Assembly (NCBI GenBank): GCA_035370245.1 | Contig: DAOOVO010000005.1 | Coordinates: forward strand, 1-64,000 | DNA: 64,000 nucleotides | Origin: Pseudobacteroides sp035370245 | GTDB lineage: Bacteria > Bacillota > Clostridia > Acetivibrionales > DSM-2933 | Direction: 5' to 3' | Shown here: positions 44,208-53,700 of the stretch, piece after piece | Numbering within the stretch: the first letter of the stretch is position 1 | How the letters are laid out: each line of letters opens with the position of its first letter | Made by a program: the position numbers and the translations under genes | The notes under the pieces: model-generated | Told to the model about the DNA's origin: nothing | The model's database searches: none | What the model saw: only the letters and a program-made list of their open reading frames with translations

Positions 44208-46553
44208 ATGATTGGAATTAGTAAGTTTGCAAAAATTGCAGCAGCATTAACACTCTCTATAACCATACTATGCAGCACAATGTCTATGAATTCATATGCA
44301 TTGCAAAAACCATGGTATGAAGACAGCGTTAATCAGTTGATAAAAACCGGAGTTATGAGTGCCGACAGAACATCACCGTTTAAAAAGGTAACGGCACAAG
44401 AGTTTTTAAAGTCAGCTGTCTTATGGTTTACATATAACCATGGAGAAGATTTTAATAAAGTTGTAAATGATCTTCAGTGGGTAAAAGATGGCGAAATAAA
44501 TTTGAATGCTGAAATTAACAGAAGTGAAGCAGTAAGGATAGTCATTAGGGCAATGGGACTGGAGAATGATAATAATAGAAGCCTTAAAGACTATGTATCA
44601 CAGGCTGTGAAGATAGGCCTTATTAAGGGATATGGAGGCGGACAGTTAGGAGAGAACGATAAAGTTGATTATGCACAGCTTGCAACAATATTTACAAATG
44701 CTAGAAGTATTCAAAATTCAAAGATAGATAATAAAGGTGTAGAAAAGGTGCCAATTGAGGACTTTTTTAAAACTCCTTCGGCATTAGGTTACAGCATGTC
44801 ACCTGACGGTAAATATCTTGCATATTTTGCTCCATGGAAAAATAGAAGAAATGTGTATATTATACCTGCCGGTGGAGGCGAACCAAAAAGAATCACAAGC
44901 TCTAAGGACAGAGATATAGTTAGCTATGCATGGAAGAATGATAAAATTATTTACCTAAAAGACAATGGTGGTGATGAAAATTATCACATTTATTTGGCAG
45001 GAATGGATGGCATTGCTGAAGATAAGGATCTTACGCCATATCCTGGAGTTTTAGCTTATTATGTTGATTTGCTCAAGGGTAATGACAATGAAATTCTCAT
45101 AACAATGAATAAGCAGGATCCTAAGGTATTCGATATATATAAACTCGATATAACAAACGGCAATACAACCATGGTCGCACAGAATCCAGGCAATATAACA
45201 GGATGGCTTACCGATTGTAACGGTAAGCTCAGGATGGCTGTAATTGATGATGGTATTCAGTCCCAAATATTATATAGGGAAAAGGAAGAGGATGAATTTA
45301 AGCTGATTCTTGCAACAGAATATGGAGAATCGTTTAGTCCCATTATGTTCGACAAAGATAATAAGAGCATTTATGCTGCAACAAATGTGGGCAGAGATAC
45401 TGCTGCCATTGTAAAGTTTGATTTGGAATCGAAAAAACAAGATGTTATTTATGAGAGAAATGACGTTGATGTATCAAATTTGATTGTCAATCCTAAAACC
45501 AAGGAAGTTTTAGGTATAATTTATATTACAGATAAGATAAGACAGGAGTACTTTAATAAAAAACTTAAAGATATAATGGATAAAGTTTCTGCCAAATTTG
45601 ACAGGGATAAGCAGATTGGAATAAACGATTTGTCGGAAGATTTAGCTAAATTCATATTTTCAGTTGGTGATGACAGGGACCCGGGGGCGTATTACTTTTA
45701 TGATTCCTCAACTGATAAGCTTAAAAAGCTGGGAGATGTTTTGCCATCAATCAATCCTGAAAAGATGGCAAAAATGCTGCCAATTTCATATAAGAGCCGT
45801 GACGGGCTTACAATTCACGGCTATCTAACATTGCCTGCCAACAAAATTCCTGAAAATTTACCTGTCATAGTCAATCCTCATGGCGGACCATGGGCTAGAG
45901 ACACGTGGGGTTACAATCAGGAAGTACAGTTTTTGGCAAACAGAGGTTATGCAGTTTTACAGGTTAACTTCAGAGGTTCTACAGGTTATGGTAAAAAATT
46001 TGTTGATGCCGGAAACAAGCAGTGGGGACTGAAAATGCAGGATGATATAACTGACGGTGTTCAATGGCTTATTAAGCAGGGTATTGCTGATCCCAAAAAG
46101 ATTGGTATATATGGTGCTTCCTATGGTGGGTATGCTACATTGGCCGGAATTGCATTTACACCCGATTTATATGCTGCAGCAGTTGATTATTGCGGTGTTT
46201 CCAATATATTCACACTTTTGAAAACTATTCCACCATATTGGGAAACCCAGGTTAAGATGTTTTATGAAAGGGTAGGAGATCCTGAAAAGGATAAGGAACT
46301 TCTAACGAAGATTTCACCTGTATTCCACGCAGACAAAATAAAGACACCTTTATTTGTTGCACAGGGTGCTAATGATCCTAGGGTAAATAAGGCTGAATCC
46401 GATCAAATAGTAGAAGCTTTGAAGAAAAGAAACATCACTGTTGAATACATGGTAAAGGATAACGAAGGCCATGGTTTTGCAAACGAGGAAAACAGATTTG
46501 ACTTCTATAAAGCCATGGAAAGCTTCTTTGCAAAACATTTGCTGGAGAAATGA
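44208..46553 (+). CDS. SLH-linked S9-family (prolyl oligopeptidase type) peptidase
   Basis: A 781-aa secreted serine peptidase. It has a signal peptide (about 1-32), an N-terminal region with SLH-like repeats (about 35-165, e.g. PWYEDSVNQLIKTGVM and EINRSEAVRIVIRAMGL), a TolB-like beta-propeller (about 180-520) and a C-terminal alpha/beta hydrolase domain. The triad is readable: S638 in YGASYGGYA, D723 in GANDPRV and H755 in EGHGF. HGGPW marks the oxyanion loop. It cleaves short peptides or acyl-peptides. The SLH-like part would tether it to the wall. Confidence 0.92.
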   Translation: MIGISKFAKIAAALTLSITILCSTMSMNSYALQKPWYEDSVNQLIKTGVMSADRTSPFKKVTAQEFLKSAVLWFTYNHGEDFNKVVNDLQWVKDGEINLNAEINRSEAVRIVIRAMGLENDNNRSLKDYVSQAVKIGLIKGYGGGQLGENDKVDYAQLATIFTNARSIQNSKIDNKGVEKVPIEDFFKTPSALGYSMSPDGKYLAYFAPWKNRRNVYIIPAGGGEPKRITSSKDRDIVSYAWKNDKIIYLKDNGGDENYHIYLAGMDGIAEDKDLTPYPGVLAYYVDLLKGNDNEILITMNKQDPKVFDIYKLDITNGNTTMVAQNPGNITGWLTDCNGKLRMAVIDDGIQSQILYREKEEDEFKLILATEYGESFSPIMFDKDNKSIYAATNVGRDTAAIVKFDLESKKQDVIYERNDVDVSNLIVNPKTKEVLGIIYITDKIRQEYFNKKLKDIMDKVSAKFDRDKQIGINDLSEDLAKFIFSVGDDRDPGAYYFYDSSTDKLKKLGDVLPSINPEKMAKMLPISYKSRDGLTIHGYLTLPANKIPENLPVIVNPHGGPWARDTWGYNQEVQFLANRGYAVLQVNFRGSTGYGKKFVDAGNKQWGLKMQDDITDGVQWLIKQGIADPKKIGIYGASYGGYATLAGIAFTPDLYAAAVDYCGVSNIFTLLKTIPPYWETQVKMFYERVGDPEKDKELLTKISPVFHADKIKTPLFVAQGANDPRVNKAESDQIVEALKKRNITVEYMVKDNEGHGFANEENRFDFYKAMESFFAKHLLEK

Positions 46554-46587
46554 TTGAGATAAAATAAAAGAATAAAATGTAAAATTG

Positions 46588-46622
46588 GCCCATGCTTCGT
46601 AAAACTTAAGGAAGCTATGGGC
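46588..46622 (+). terminator. Terminator of the S9 peptidase gene
   Basis: GCCCATGCTTC (46588-46598) pairs with GAAGCTATGGGC (46611-46622) with one bulged base. Only a short T-rich stretch follows. Confidence 0.65.
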
Positions 46623-46638
46623 TAATTTATTGCTTGAA

Positions 46639-46679
46639 CTGATTTCTGACTTCTGGTTTCTGATTTCTGTTTTCTGTCC
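46639..46679. repeat. Degenerate TTTCTG/TTCTGAC heptamer array
   Basis: Five copies in a row of a 7-8 base unit (TTTCTGA, CTTCTGG, TTTCTGA, TTTCTG, TTTTCTG) just before the helicase promoter. A similar array lies at 57505-57556. Confidence 0.6.
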
Positions 46680-46713
46680 CCTATGTGTTATAATATACAA
46701 AGGGTGATCAGGC

Positions 46714-49011
46714 ATGGGACTTAGGAAAGGTCAGAAAGAGCTTGTAGAAAATTATAGAGGCGGATATTGTGCAGTGCCGGCAATTCCAGGCGGTGGTAAG
46801 ACTTACTGCCTGTCTGTTTGGGCTGCTCGTATGATTGCTATGGGTATATCCAAGCCCGGTAAAATACTGATTGTTACATATATGAACAGTGCTGTAAACA
46901 ATTTTAAGCAAAGGATAAGTGCTGAGCTTCAAAAGCTTGGTATTCAAGGCAATAAAGGATATTTTGTTTCTACAATTCATGGATTATGCCTTCAGATCAT
47001 AAAGGAAAAACCTGATCATATCACCGCCAATGAGGAATTTGGAATTGTTGACGAGGTAACTAAGGTTCAAATTATTAACAGTGCAGTTGATGAATGGAAA
47101 AGAGGCAATGAAAGAAGGCTGGCTTTCTTTATAGATGAACAGAATTTCAGTTCAAATAAATTGAATGATATATATAAGACATGGCATGATAAATTCTGCG
47201 GGTTGGTTTTAGGAGCAATTGGTGATTTTAAGTGCCGTGGCATAGGACCTCAGGAGGCTCGCCAAAGATGTAGCTCTTTACCTAATAATTCTTTTTTGAA
47301 ATGTGCTTCGGAGGTTTATGAAATATATGACAGGAAGCTTAAAATACTAGGCTTTCTTGATTTTGACGATATGTTGTACAACTCGAAGAAGATACTCTTA
47401 GAAGATGCAAGCTTGCTTGAGAAATATCAGAAGAAGTATACATTTGTCTGTGAAGATGAGGCCCAGGATTCAAACCTTATACAGAGTGAAATTCTTACAA
47501 TGCTTGCAAACGGAAATCTATTAAGGGTCGGAGACAGTAACCAGGCTATTTGCGGCAGCTTCTCAAACAGTGATTTTACTCTTTTTAAAAGCTTTTGTGA
47601 GAATCCTTCCACAACAGTATATAATATTACTCAGTCCAGCAGGAATACAAAAGACATTATAAACCTGGCAAATTATTTTGTAAAATATGTTAGGGAGCAA
47701 CACCCCGTAATAGAATGCAGGGACAGCTTATTGCCCCAGTATATAGAGCCGGTTAGTGATGGCGATGAGAGAAGCAATCCTGTAATAAATGAGTATGGAA
47801 TTAAGGTGGGGATTTTTCCTTCCTGGCCTGATGAAGCACGGAGGATAGTTAAGAAGGCAAAAGAATTTATAGATTTGTATCCTGAAAAGACTATTGCTAT
47901 CTTAGCACCTAGTGCATGGAAAATTAAAGAAATTGTAGAGATTCTTGATTCATGGGATTTGCCATATGAGCAGCTTGATAATTCATCTCCTGAAAGAAAC
48001 AAGACGGTCAGAATGTTAGGCAGGGTTATCGATTATATAGCTTATCCTGAGGACGGTGAGAAGCTGGCAAACATGATGTTTGAATGCTTTCTAACCGAAA
48101 GATACGATATAGATAATAGAGCACAAACAGATACGGAGTATGACAATTCTTTAGATGATATTAAAGAAGCTGAAGCTCAAGAGACTGAGGAGAAAAATAA
48201 TGAGGATAAAAAGCTAAATCAAAAGGAAATGCTATTGCACTTTCTAAAAAGATACCCTACTGAAAATATTCTATATCCTAAAGGCGGTGAAATAAACCAC
48301 AGAGATGTTCCCAAAGAGCTGCTGCATAGTAAGATTTGGTCGGATTTTTTAAGCCATATTGATCTTGTTAGGGAGCTTTTGGAATTTCCCGATACCATAG
48401 TCGAAAAGCTTATTTTGTATATATCGGAGAAGCTTAAGTTCGGTAGGGAAGAGAGGGCCATTGCTCAAAAGGTTGCAGGTGATGTAAGATATCTTATGAA
48501 CAGAAGTCCTGCATGGCGATTGGGAGATTTGGCTTTGGAGCTTTTGAGCCCAAAGAATATGTTTAACTATTTTGCAGGGGTAGTTTGGGAGCTTAAGGGC
48601 TATGAACCCAAACCCGGTGTTATAACCGTGGCTACTTACCACAAATCAAAAGGGCTTGAGTGGGATGTTGTTTTCCTAACGGGACTTAATTATGCAGACT
48701 TTCCGGTTTCTTTGAAGGATAAGTTCATCGGTGAATACTGGTTTTTGAAAGAGGAGTATAAAAACCCTCAAGCAGTGATAAAAGCCGAGATGCAGAAAAA
48801 GATTGACGGAAGCTTTTCGGGAGATCCTCTTATAAAAGCAAAAATTGAGACTATATCTGAAAAGGCAAGGCTTCTTTATGTAGGTATAACAAGGGCCAAG
48901 CAGTATCTTTTCCTGTCGGGTGAGCATTCAAATCAAGGGAAAAGAAATGAGGTTCTACCGTGCCAGTATCTCATGGAGATAAAAAAGTTTATTGAAGAAA
49001 ATGGGAGATGA
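46714..49011 (+). CDS. UvrD/Rep-like superfamily 1 DNA helicase
   Basis: A 765-aa SF1A helicase with an unusual short N-terminus that enters the Walker A motif at once (AIPGGGKT, 23-30). Motif II is CEDEAQDSN, motif III LLRVGDSNQAICGSF, motif V VATYHKSKGLEWDVVFLTGL and motif VI RLLYVGITRAKQYLFLSG. An acidic insertion (about 475-510) separates the 2A parts. It has no nuclease domain of its own; a RecB-family nuclease follows immediately. It starts behind AAAGGGTGA with TATAAT at 46689-46694. The trio suggests DNA end processing. Confidence 0.92.
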   Translation: MGLRKGQKELVENYRGGYCAVPAIPGGGKTYCLSVWAARMIAMGISKPGKILIVTYMNSAVNNFKQRISAELQKLGIQGNKGYFVSTIHGLCLQIIKEKPDHITANEEFGIVDEVTKVQIINSAVDEWKRGNERRLAFFIDEQNFSSNKLNDIYKTWHDKFCGLVLGAIGDFKCRGIGPQEARQRCSSLPNNSFLKCASEVYEIYDRKLKILGFLDFDDMLYNSKKILLEDASLLEKYQKKYTFVCEDEAQDSNLIQSEILTMLANGNLLRVGDSNQAICGSFSNSDFTLFKSFCENPSTTVYNITQSSRNTKDIINLANYFVKYVREQHPVIECRDSLLPQYIEPVSDGDERSNPVINEYGIKVGIFPSWPDEARRIVKKAKEFIDLYPEKTIAILAPSAWKIKEIVEILDSWDLPYEQLDNSSPERNKTVRMLGRVIDYIAYPEDGEKLANMMFECFLTERYDIDNRAQTDTEYDNSLDDIKEAEAQETEEKNNEDKKLNQKEMLLHFLKRYPTENILYPKGGEINHRDVPKELLHSKIWSDFLSHIDLVRELLEFPDTIVEKLILYISEKLKFGREERAIAQKVAGDVRYLMNRSPAWRLGDLALELLSPKNMFNYFAGVVWELKGYEPKPGVITVATYHKSKGLEWDVVFLTGLNYADFPVSLKDKFIGEYWFLKEEYKNPQAVIKAEMQKKIDGSFSGDPLIKAKIETISEKARLLYVGITRAKQYLFLSGEHSNQGKRNEVLPCQYLMEIKKFIEENGR

Positions 49012-49016
49012 CGTTT

Positions 49017-49829
49017 ATGGGGGCAACTGCAGATAAAAACAATAATATTATTCCTGAGGGGTTTCTATTCACACAGCAGTCTCTGTCTACTTTTGCAAGC
49101 TGTCCATTAAAGTTTAGAAAAAGGTACATAGAAAACCTTAAATGGAACAGCTATCCCGATGAAGATGTAAAAAAAAGACTGGATATGGGAAATGACTTTC
49201 ATTTGATTGCCAATAGATACTTTTTAGGCATTAATGATGAATGGATTGAAGATGAAGAGCTTTCAAGATGGGTACAAAACTTAAAACATAGCTTTCCAAT
49301 TATAGAAGATTATGTTTATCTGCCGGAGTACAAGATAAGGATGTCAGATTCCATTATAAGGCTTGAAGCCAATTACGACCTTATCATTGTTAAAAACGAA
49401 GAAATTGAGATTTGGGACTGGAAAACCCATTACTCAAAGCCTGGGCAGGATAAGGCAAAAAGGCGAGCAAGTTTACATAATAAACTTCAAACAATAGTAT
49501 ATATGTTTGTATTAAAAGAGCAATTAAAACTCATAAGTAAAAAAGAATTTGAATGCCATAAAATTTCAATGAATTACTGGCAGCCTGATCCACCGGAAAC
49601 TATTGAAAAAATTGTATACAGCGATGAAAAGCATAGGCTTTTTAAGGAAGAGATTGAAAGCAGAATACAAAGAATTTATGATTATAACTATATGGAATTT
49701 GATAAAGAAAATTTTACAGAGCACTGTAAAATTTGCGAATTCAACTGGTTTTGTAATAATGAAAGGGTCGACTTTAAAGCATTAGAAGAGGATGAAGACT
49801 TCCTTGACAGCTTAAGATGGGAGGACTAG
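49017..49829 (+). CDS. RecB-family PD-(D/E)XK nuclease with Fe-S-type cysteines
   Basis: About 270 aa with all parts of the RecB/Cas4/AddB nuclease motif: Cys (ASCPLKFRKRY), GxxxH (GNDFH), LEANYDLII then IWDWKT (acidic residue and lysine), QTIVYMF (QxxxY) and a C-terminal C-x2-C-x5-C (CKICEFNWFC). One N-terminal and three C-terminal cysteines match the Fe-S cluster arrangement of AddB and Cas4. ATG 49017 is nine bases after GGGAG; ATG 49008 overlaps the helicase stop and is too close to that site. It is coupled to the helicase and would supply the cutting function. Confidence 0.9.
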   Translation: MGATADKNNNIIPEGFLFTQQSLSTFASCPLKFRKRYIENLKWNSYPDEDVKKRLDMGNDFHLIANRYFLGINDEWIEDEELSRWVQNLKHSFPIIEDYVYLPEYKIRMSDSIIRLEANYDLIIVKNEEIEIWDWKTHYSKPGQDKAKRRASLHNKLQTIVYMFVLKEQLKLISKKEFECHKISMNYWQPDPPETIEKIVYSDEKHRLFKEEIESRIQRIYDYNYMEFDKENFTEHCKICEFNWFCNNERVDFKALEEDEDFLDSLRWED

Positions 49830-49836
49830 CACTGAT

Positions 49837-52131
49837 ATGAAGGTTAAGATAGCTGTAAAAAACGATGGTGTAAAGATTCCTGCGGAATTGATAGATGTAG
49901 CCGATAAAGATGAATTAATAGCCAGGCTGTTTTACAACAGGGGATATAAAGACCCTAACACAGTAAAGCAAATGCTCCATGACCAACTGTACGTTCCGGC
50001 GGATATATGGGAATTTCCCCATATGAAGGACGCTGTGAATATAATAAGAAATGCTATAGGACAAAAGCAAACCATAGCGGTTTATGGGGATTATGACGTG
50101 GATGGCGTAACCAGTACGGCACTATTGGTTCAATGTCTGGGATTTTTTACGCCAAATGTTTTGTATCATGTACCCGATAGATTTACAGAAGGATATGGAA
50201 TGAATGAAGGGGTAATTAAAAGCCTATATGAAAAAGGTGTTTCACTTGTTATTACCTGTGACTGCGGAGTATCTAATGTTAATGAAGTAACCCGGGCCAA
50301 AGAGCTTGGAATGAGTGTTATAGTTACAGACCATCACACCATACCCGATGAGCTTCCTCCGGCAGATGTTATTTTAAATCCCAAGCTTTTACAAGAGGGG
50401 CATAAGGCGAGAAACCTGTCGGGGTGTGCCATGACTTATTTTCTATGCAAGGCACTTCTTAACAGTTATGGAATGGAAGAAAAATCGCAACTGTTTATGG
50501 ATCTTGTTGCAATGTCTCTAATTGCTGATGTTGTAAGCCTCAACGGAGAAAACAGATATCTTTTGAAAAACGGATTGCCTTTATTGTTCAATACCAAACG
50601 TACAGGCTTAAAATCCCTTTTTAATATTATACAAAAAAGCAGCAGCCTTCAAACTGAGGAGGATGTTGCATTCCAGATTGCACCTAGAATCAATGCTGCT
50701 GGAAGGATGGATTCTGCAAGGCTTCCTGTTGATTTGCTCTTATCAAGAGATGTTAAAGCGGCTGAGGATATGGCATTAAGAATTAATTCCCTTAACGAAG
50801 AAAGAAAAAGAGTGCAGGAGCAAATAATTAAAGAGGCACAGGAGCTTGTTGAGAGCCACAAAAAAATGAAAAGCATACTTGTTTTGTACAGCGAATTCTG
50901 GCATCATGGAATTATTGGAATTGCCGCAGGCAAGATATGTGAGACATACAGGAAACCGGCCATTTTACTATCCCTTAAGGAAGACGGTCAAACTGTTGTG
51001 GGATCGGCAAGATCAACGGATGATGTTAATATATATGAGCTTTTAAAGGAGACTTCAAGCAAGCTTTTAAAATTCGGAGGACACTCAAAGGCAGCAGGCT
51101 TATCCTTAAAAAAGGAAGATATTGATGAGTTTACCAACGAGATTGAAGATACGGCTGAAAGGATTATATACACTGATAACAGCATGGAGATCCTTGTAGA
51201 CAAAGAGCTTTCATTTGACGATATTGATGAGGATTTTTACGAAAGACTGAAAAAAGCAGGGCCATATGGTGAAGGCTTTGAGGCACCATTGTTTCTTACT
51301 AGGAACGTATCCATTCTAAATGACAGGATAACACCCAAAAATCACCATATAATGGTGGCTTCAGACATTAACGATGTTAGGCTGACAGCCGTTAAATGGT
51401 TTGGTGGAAGTGATAGCTTTAAAGGTAAGGTTTATGATATAGTATATAAAGTAGGGCTTAATTCGTATAAAAACAATACAAGTTTGCAGCTCACTATTGA
51501 ACATATTGTTGAAACCAGTGGGGTAATACGGCAGGCCTTCCATGGAGAAATAGAAGATTGCAGAAATCTTGATGGAAGAGAAGCTGCTGAAATTTATGAG
51601 AATTCAATTGTATTTTATGAGGGATTAAGGGAAAGATGTCCGGTGGAAGGAGCATGTACAAGGCTTCAGCTTAAAAGGGCTGATAATCTGGTGTTTTTAT
51701 CCATGCCAGTCAATTCGGATGTGTTCAGGGAAGCCGTATATATGGTAAACCCAAAGAGAGTTATTTTGAATTTTTCGGTGCTATCGGACTATACATTTAA
51801 GGGCTTTCTAACTTTATTATTTGAAATATTAAAAAAATCAACCACAACAGGTGAAGGCTCTTTGGAGCTCTATGAGCTTTCAATGATGCTTGGAGTTGAA
51901 GAGGAAATAGTAAGAGCAGCACTTAAATATCTCAAGGCTGCCGGCAAAATAGATTATATATATGAGCCTGATGATATCACGGTAACAGTGTGGCGAAAAA
52001 ATGCTGCACCGAGTCATGATATATCAGTACACGAAAAAAAATTGGTTAACGCTTTGTTGGAGAAGAGTGCTTACCAAAGTTTTATCAAAAAGCTTGAATG
52101 CCATATGTTCAAGGAATATTTGAAGGTTTAG
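49837..52131 (+). CDS. recJ: Single-stranded-DNA-specific exonuclease RecJ
   Basis: RecJ degrades single-stranded DNA 5' to 3' in recombination and repair. The 764-aa product has the DHH domain with YGDYDVDGV (83-91), CDCGVSN (141-147) and VTDHHT (163-168), then a DHHA1 domain with GGHSKAAG near 410, an OB-like domain (about 455-565) and a Firmicute-type C-terminal extension. Length is in the range of B. subtilis RecJ (786 aa). It is separated from the nuclease gene by seven bases, in one operon with the helicase, which is not the usual RecJ neighbourhood (secDF/apt/relA). Confidence 0.96.
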   Translation: MKVKIAVKNDGVKIPAELIDVADKDELIARLFYNRGYKDPNTVKQMLHDQLYVPADIWEFPHMKDAVNIIRNAIGQKQTIAVYGDYDVDGVTSTALLVQCLGFFTPNVLYHVPDRFTEGYGMNEGVIKSLYEKGVSLVITCDCGVSNVNEVTRAKELGMSVIVTDHHTIPDELPPADVILNPKLLQEGHKARNLSGCAMTYFLCKALLNSYGMEEKSQLFMDLVAMSLIADVVSLNGENRYLLKNGLPLLFNTKRTGLKSLFNIIQKSSSLQTEEDVAFQIAPRINAAGRMDSARLPVDLLLSRDVKAAEDMALRINSLNEERKRVQEQIIKEAQELVESHKKMKSILVLYSEFWHHGIIGIAAGKICETYRKPAILLSLKEDGQTVVGSARSTDDVNIYELLKETSSKLLKFGGHSKAAGLSLKKEDIDEFTNEIEDTAERIIYTDNSMEILVDKELSFDDIDEDFYERLKKAGPYGEGFEAPLFLTRNVSILNDRITPKNHHIMVASDINDVRLTAVKWFGGSDSFKGKVYDIVYKVGLNSYKNNTSLQLTIEHIVETSGVIRQAFHGEIEDCRNLDGREAAEIYENSIVFYEGLRERCPVEGACTRLQLKRADNLVFLSMPVNSDVFREAVYMVNPKRVILNFSVLSDYTFKGFLTLLFEILKKSTTTGEGSLELYELSMMLGVEEEIVRAALKYLKAAGKIDYIYEPDDITVTVWRKNAAPSHDISVHEKKLVNALLEKSAYQSFIKKLECHMFKEYLKV

Positions 52132-52162
52132 TTTTTAAGCTCATATGTCTATTACAGAAAAA

Positions 52163-52256
52163 GGAATACTAAAATGCTAATTTTGTATTCCAAAAATATA
52201 ATAAATATGTATAATATATATATATTAGGGGCATTTTTTCATTCATGGAATGCCCC
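52163..52256. terminator. Two hairpins downstream of recJ
   Basis: GGAATAC-AAAAT (52163-52175, one bulged T) pairs with ATTTTGTATTCC (52180-52191), and GGGGCATT (52228-52235) pairs with AATGCCCC (52249-52256). Neither has a good T-run on the plus strand. They probably end the operon or stabilise its 3' end. Confidence 0.5.
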
Positions 52257-52308
52257 ATTGGACAGTTAATCATTTTAATACCTAATATATGATATGGAGA
52301 GGAATCCA

Positions 52309-53193
52309 ATGAAAAAAGCACTTTTTATTTACAATCCTATGTCAGGTGACAGGACTATACCCACTAAGCTTGATTATATTCTTGAGCGGTTCCAGGAAAA
52401 AAATATAGCCCTTATGCCGTACAGGCTGCACAGTGTAAAAGACAAAAACCTGACTAATATATTTCAGGAAGAGGCTTTTGACCAATTAATCATATCCGGT
52501 GGAGACGGAACACTAAACAGCATTGTCAATAAAATGCTTAAAAATAAGGTGAATGTACCTGTAGGCATTATTCCTTCGGGTACCTGTAACGACTTTGCCA
52601 GATGTCTTAATATTCCTAACTACCTTAATGATTGTTTGGATGTGATTCTTGAAGGTAATACGGTAGAAGTTGATGTTGGGCTTATAAACAATTCTAAATA
52701 TTTCCTGAGCACTTGTGCCGGGGGGCTTTTTGTCAATGTTTCCTTCAGTACCCACAACGAGCTTAAAAAGAACTTTGGACCGTTTGCTTATTATCTTAAA
52801 GCATTAAATGAGGTCACAAACATCAAATCCTTTAATCTTAGAATAGAAACAGAAAATGATGTTGTAGAGGAAGAGAGTTTGTTATTCCTCATATTAAACG
52901 GCAAGCATGCTGCAGGTTTTTCAAATATCATAAAAGAAGCAGATTATTCTGATGGCCTTATGGATATAGTTTTGATAAAAAGCTGTTCTCATATTGATTT
53001 GGCCACACTGTTTTTCAAGGTATTAAGCAATGATTCATTAAACGACAAACATGTTTATAAGCTGACAGCTAAAAGCTGTACCATAACAAGCAACAGCGAT
53101 GTAGGTATAAGTGTAGATGGAGAAAAAGCCCAAGGACTTCCATTAAAGGTTGAGTTCATAAATAAAGGTTTGAAGGTTTTTACAAAAGCATAG
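52309..53193 (+). CDS. Diacylglycerol-kinase-family lipid kinase (YegS/BmrU-like)
   Basis: A 294-aa lipid kinase. The N-terminal catalytic half has IYNPMSG, SGGDGTLNSIVN and IIPSGTCNDFARCLNIP, which bind ATP and place the catalytic loop; the C-terminal beta domain has VGISVDGE near the end. Likely phosphorylates diacylglycerol or a related lipid for membrane lipid recycling. The start is ATG 52309 behind GGAGAGG; an upstream ATG at 52294 is in frame but lacks a site. It converges on the minus-strand CxxC gene. Confidence 0.92.
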   Translation: MKKALFIYNPMSGDRTIPTKLDYILERFQEKNIALMPYRLHSVKDKNLTNIFQEEAFDQLIISGGDGTLNSIVNKMLKNKVNVPVGIIPSGTCNDFARCLNIPNYLNDCLDVILEGNTVEVDVGLINNSKYFLSTCAGGLFVNVSFSTHNELKKNFGPFAYYLKALNEVTNIKSFNLRIETENDVVEEESLLFLILNGKHAAGFSNIIKEADYSDGLMDIVLIKSCSHIDLATLFFKVLSNDSLNDKHVYKLTAKSCTITSNSDVGISVDGEKAQGLPLKVEFINKGLKVFTKA

Positions 53194-53218
53194 TTTTTTG
53201 ACGTGATTATACGGGAAA

Positions 53219-53524
53219 TTACGATATAATTCTATCTATAATGGATATCCTATTGTCGTGTGCAAATTTGGAAAGTTCTTGTTTGTATTCTTCATAGTAC
53301 TTTTGGTGTTTGTGTTTGGAAAACTCGATGGGTTTTGTAGACTTGTTTGTAAAGATTTTGATTTTTTCTGAACGTATTTTTTTTAAATATTTTCTTATGA
53401 AAATTTCATCAAACTCGATTCTGTCAATATCACAATAATTAATGTAAAGAGTCTTGTTTTGCTCTAAGTTGGTTATTGTCAAGGTTGTCCAATCTTTGCT
53501 GCAGGATAGACAACGCTTTTCCAA
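53219..53524 (-). CDS. Unknown small CxxC protein
   Basis: A 101-aa protein, Lys- and Ile-rich, with an N-terminal CLSC near residue 5, several predicted beta strands (TLTITNL, TLYINYCDIDRIEF, KIKIFTN) and a C-terminal helix. This could be a small PH-like or OB-like fold, but I do not recognise the family. The TTG at 53524 is eight bases after AGGAGG and is preferred over a GTG at 53533 that touches the site. Isolated gene. Confidence 0.65.
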   Translation of the reverse strand: MEKRCLSCSKDWTTLTITNLEQNKTLYINYCDIDRIEFDEIFIRKYLKKIRSEKIKIFTNKSTKPIEFSKHKHQKYYEEYKQELSKFAHDNRISIIDRIIS

Positions 53525-53700
53525 TACTCTCACCTCCTGTTATTTAGTTGATTGTAACAACATAAAATCAGAATAGAAAAATTATTGGTTATATTATTAT
53601 TATACTATAAATGGCGGTTAAAATAAATATATGCAGCAATATTTATATTAAATACCATAACATATTTAATTTATTTAAAACATTATAAAAATCAATAAAT

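Noticed and set aside
46350..46715. 121-aa minus-strand frame at the S9 peptidase end
   Set aside because: It mixes antisense of the peptidase 3' end with the terminator and repeat array; no ribosome site.
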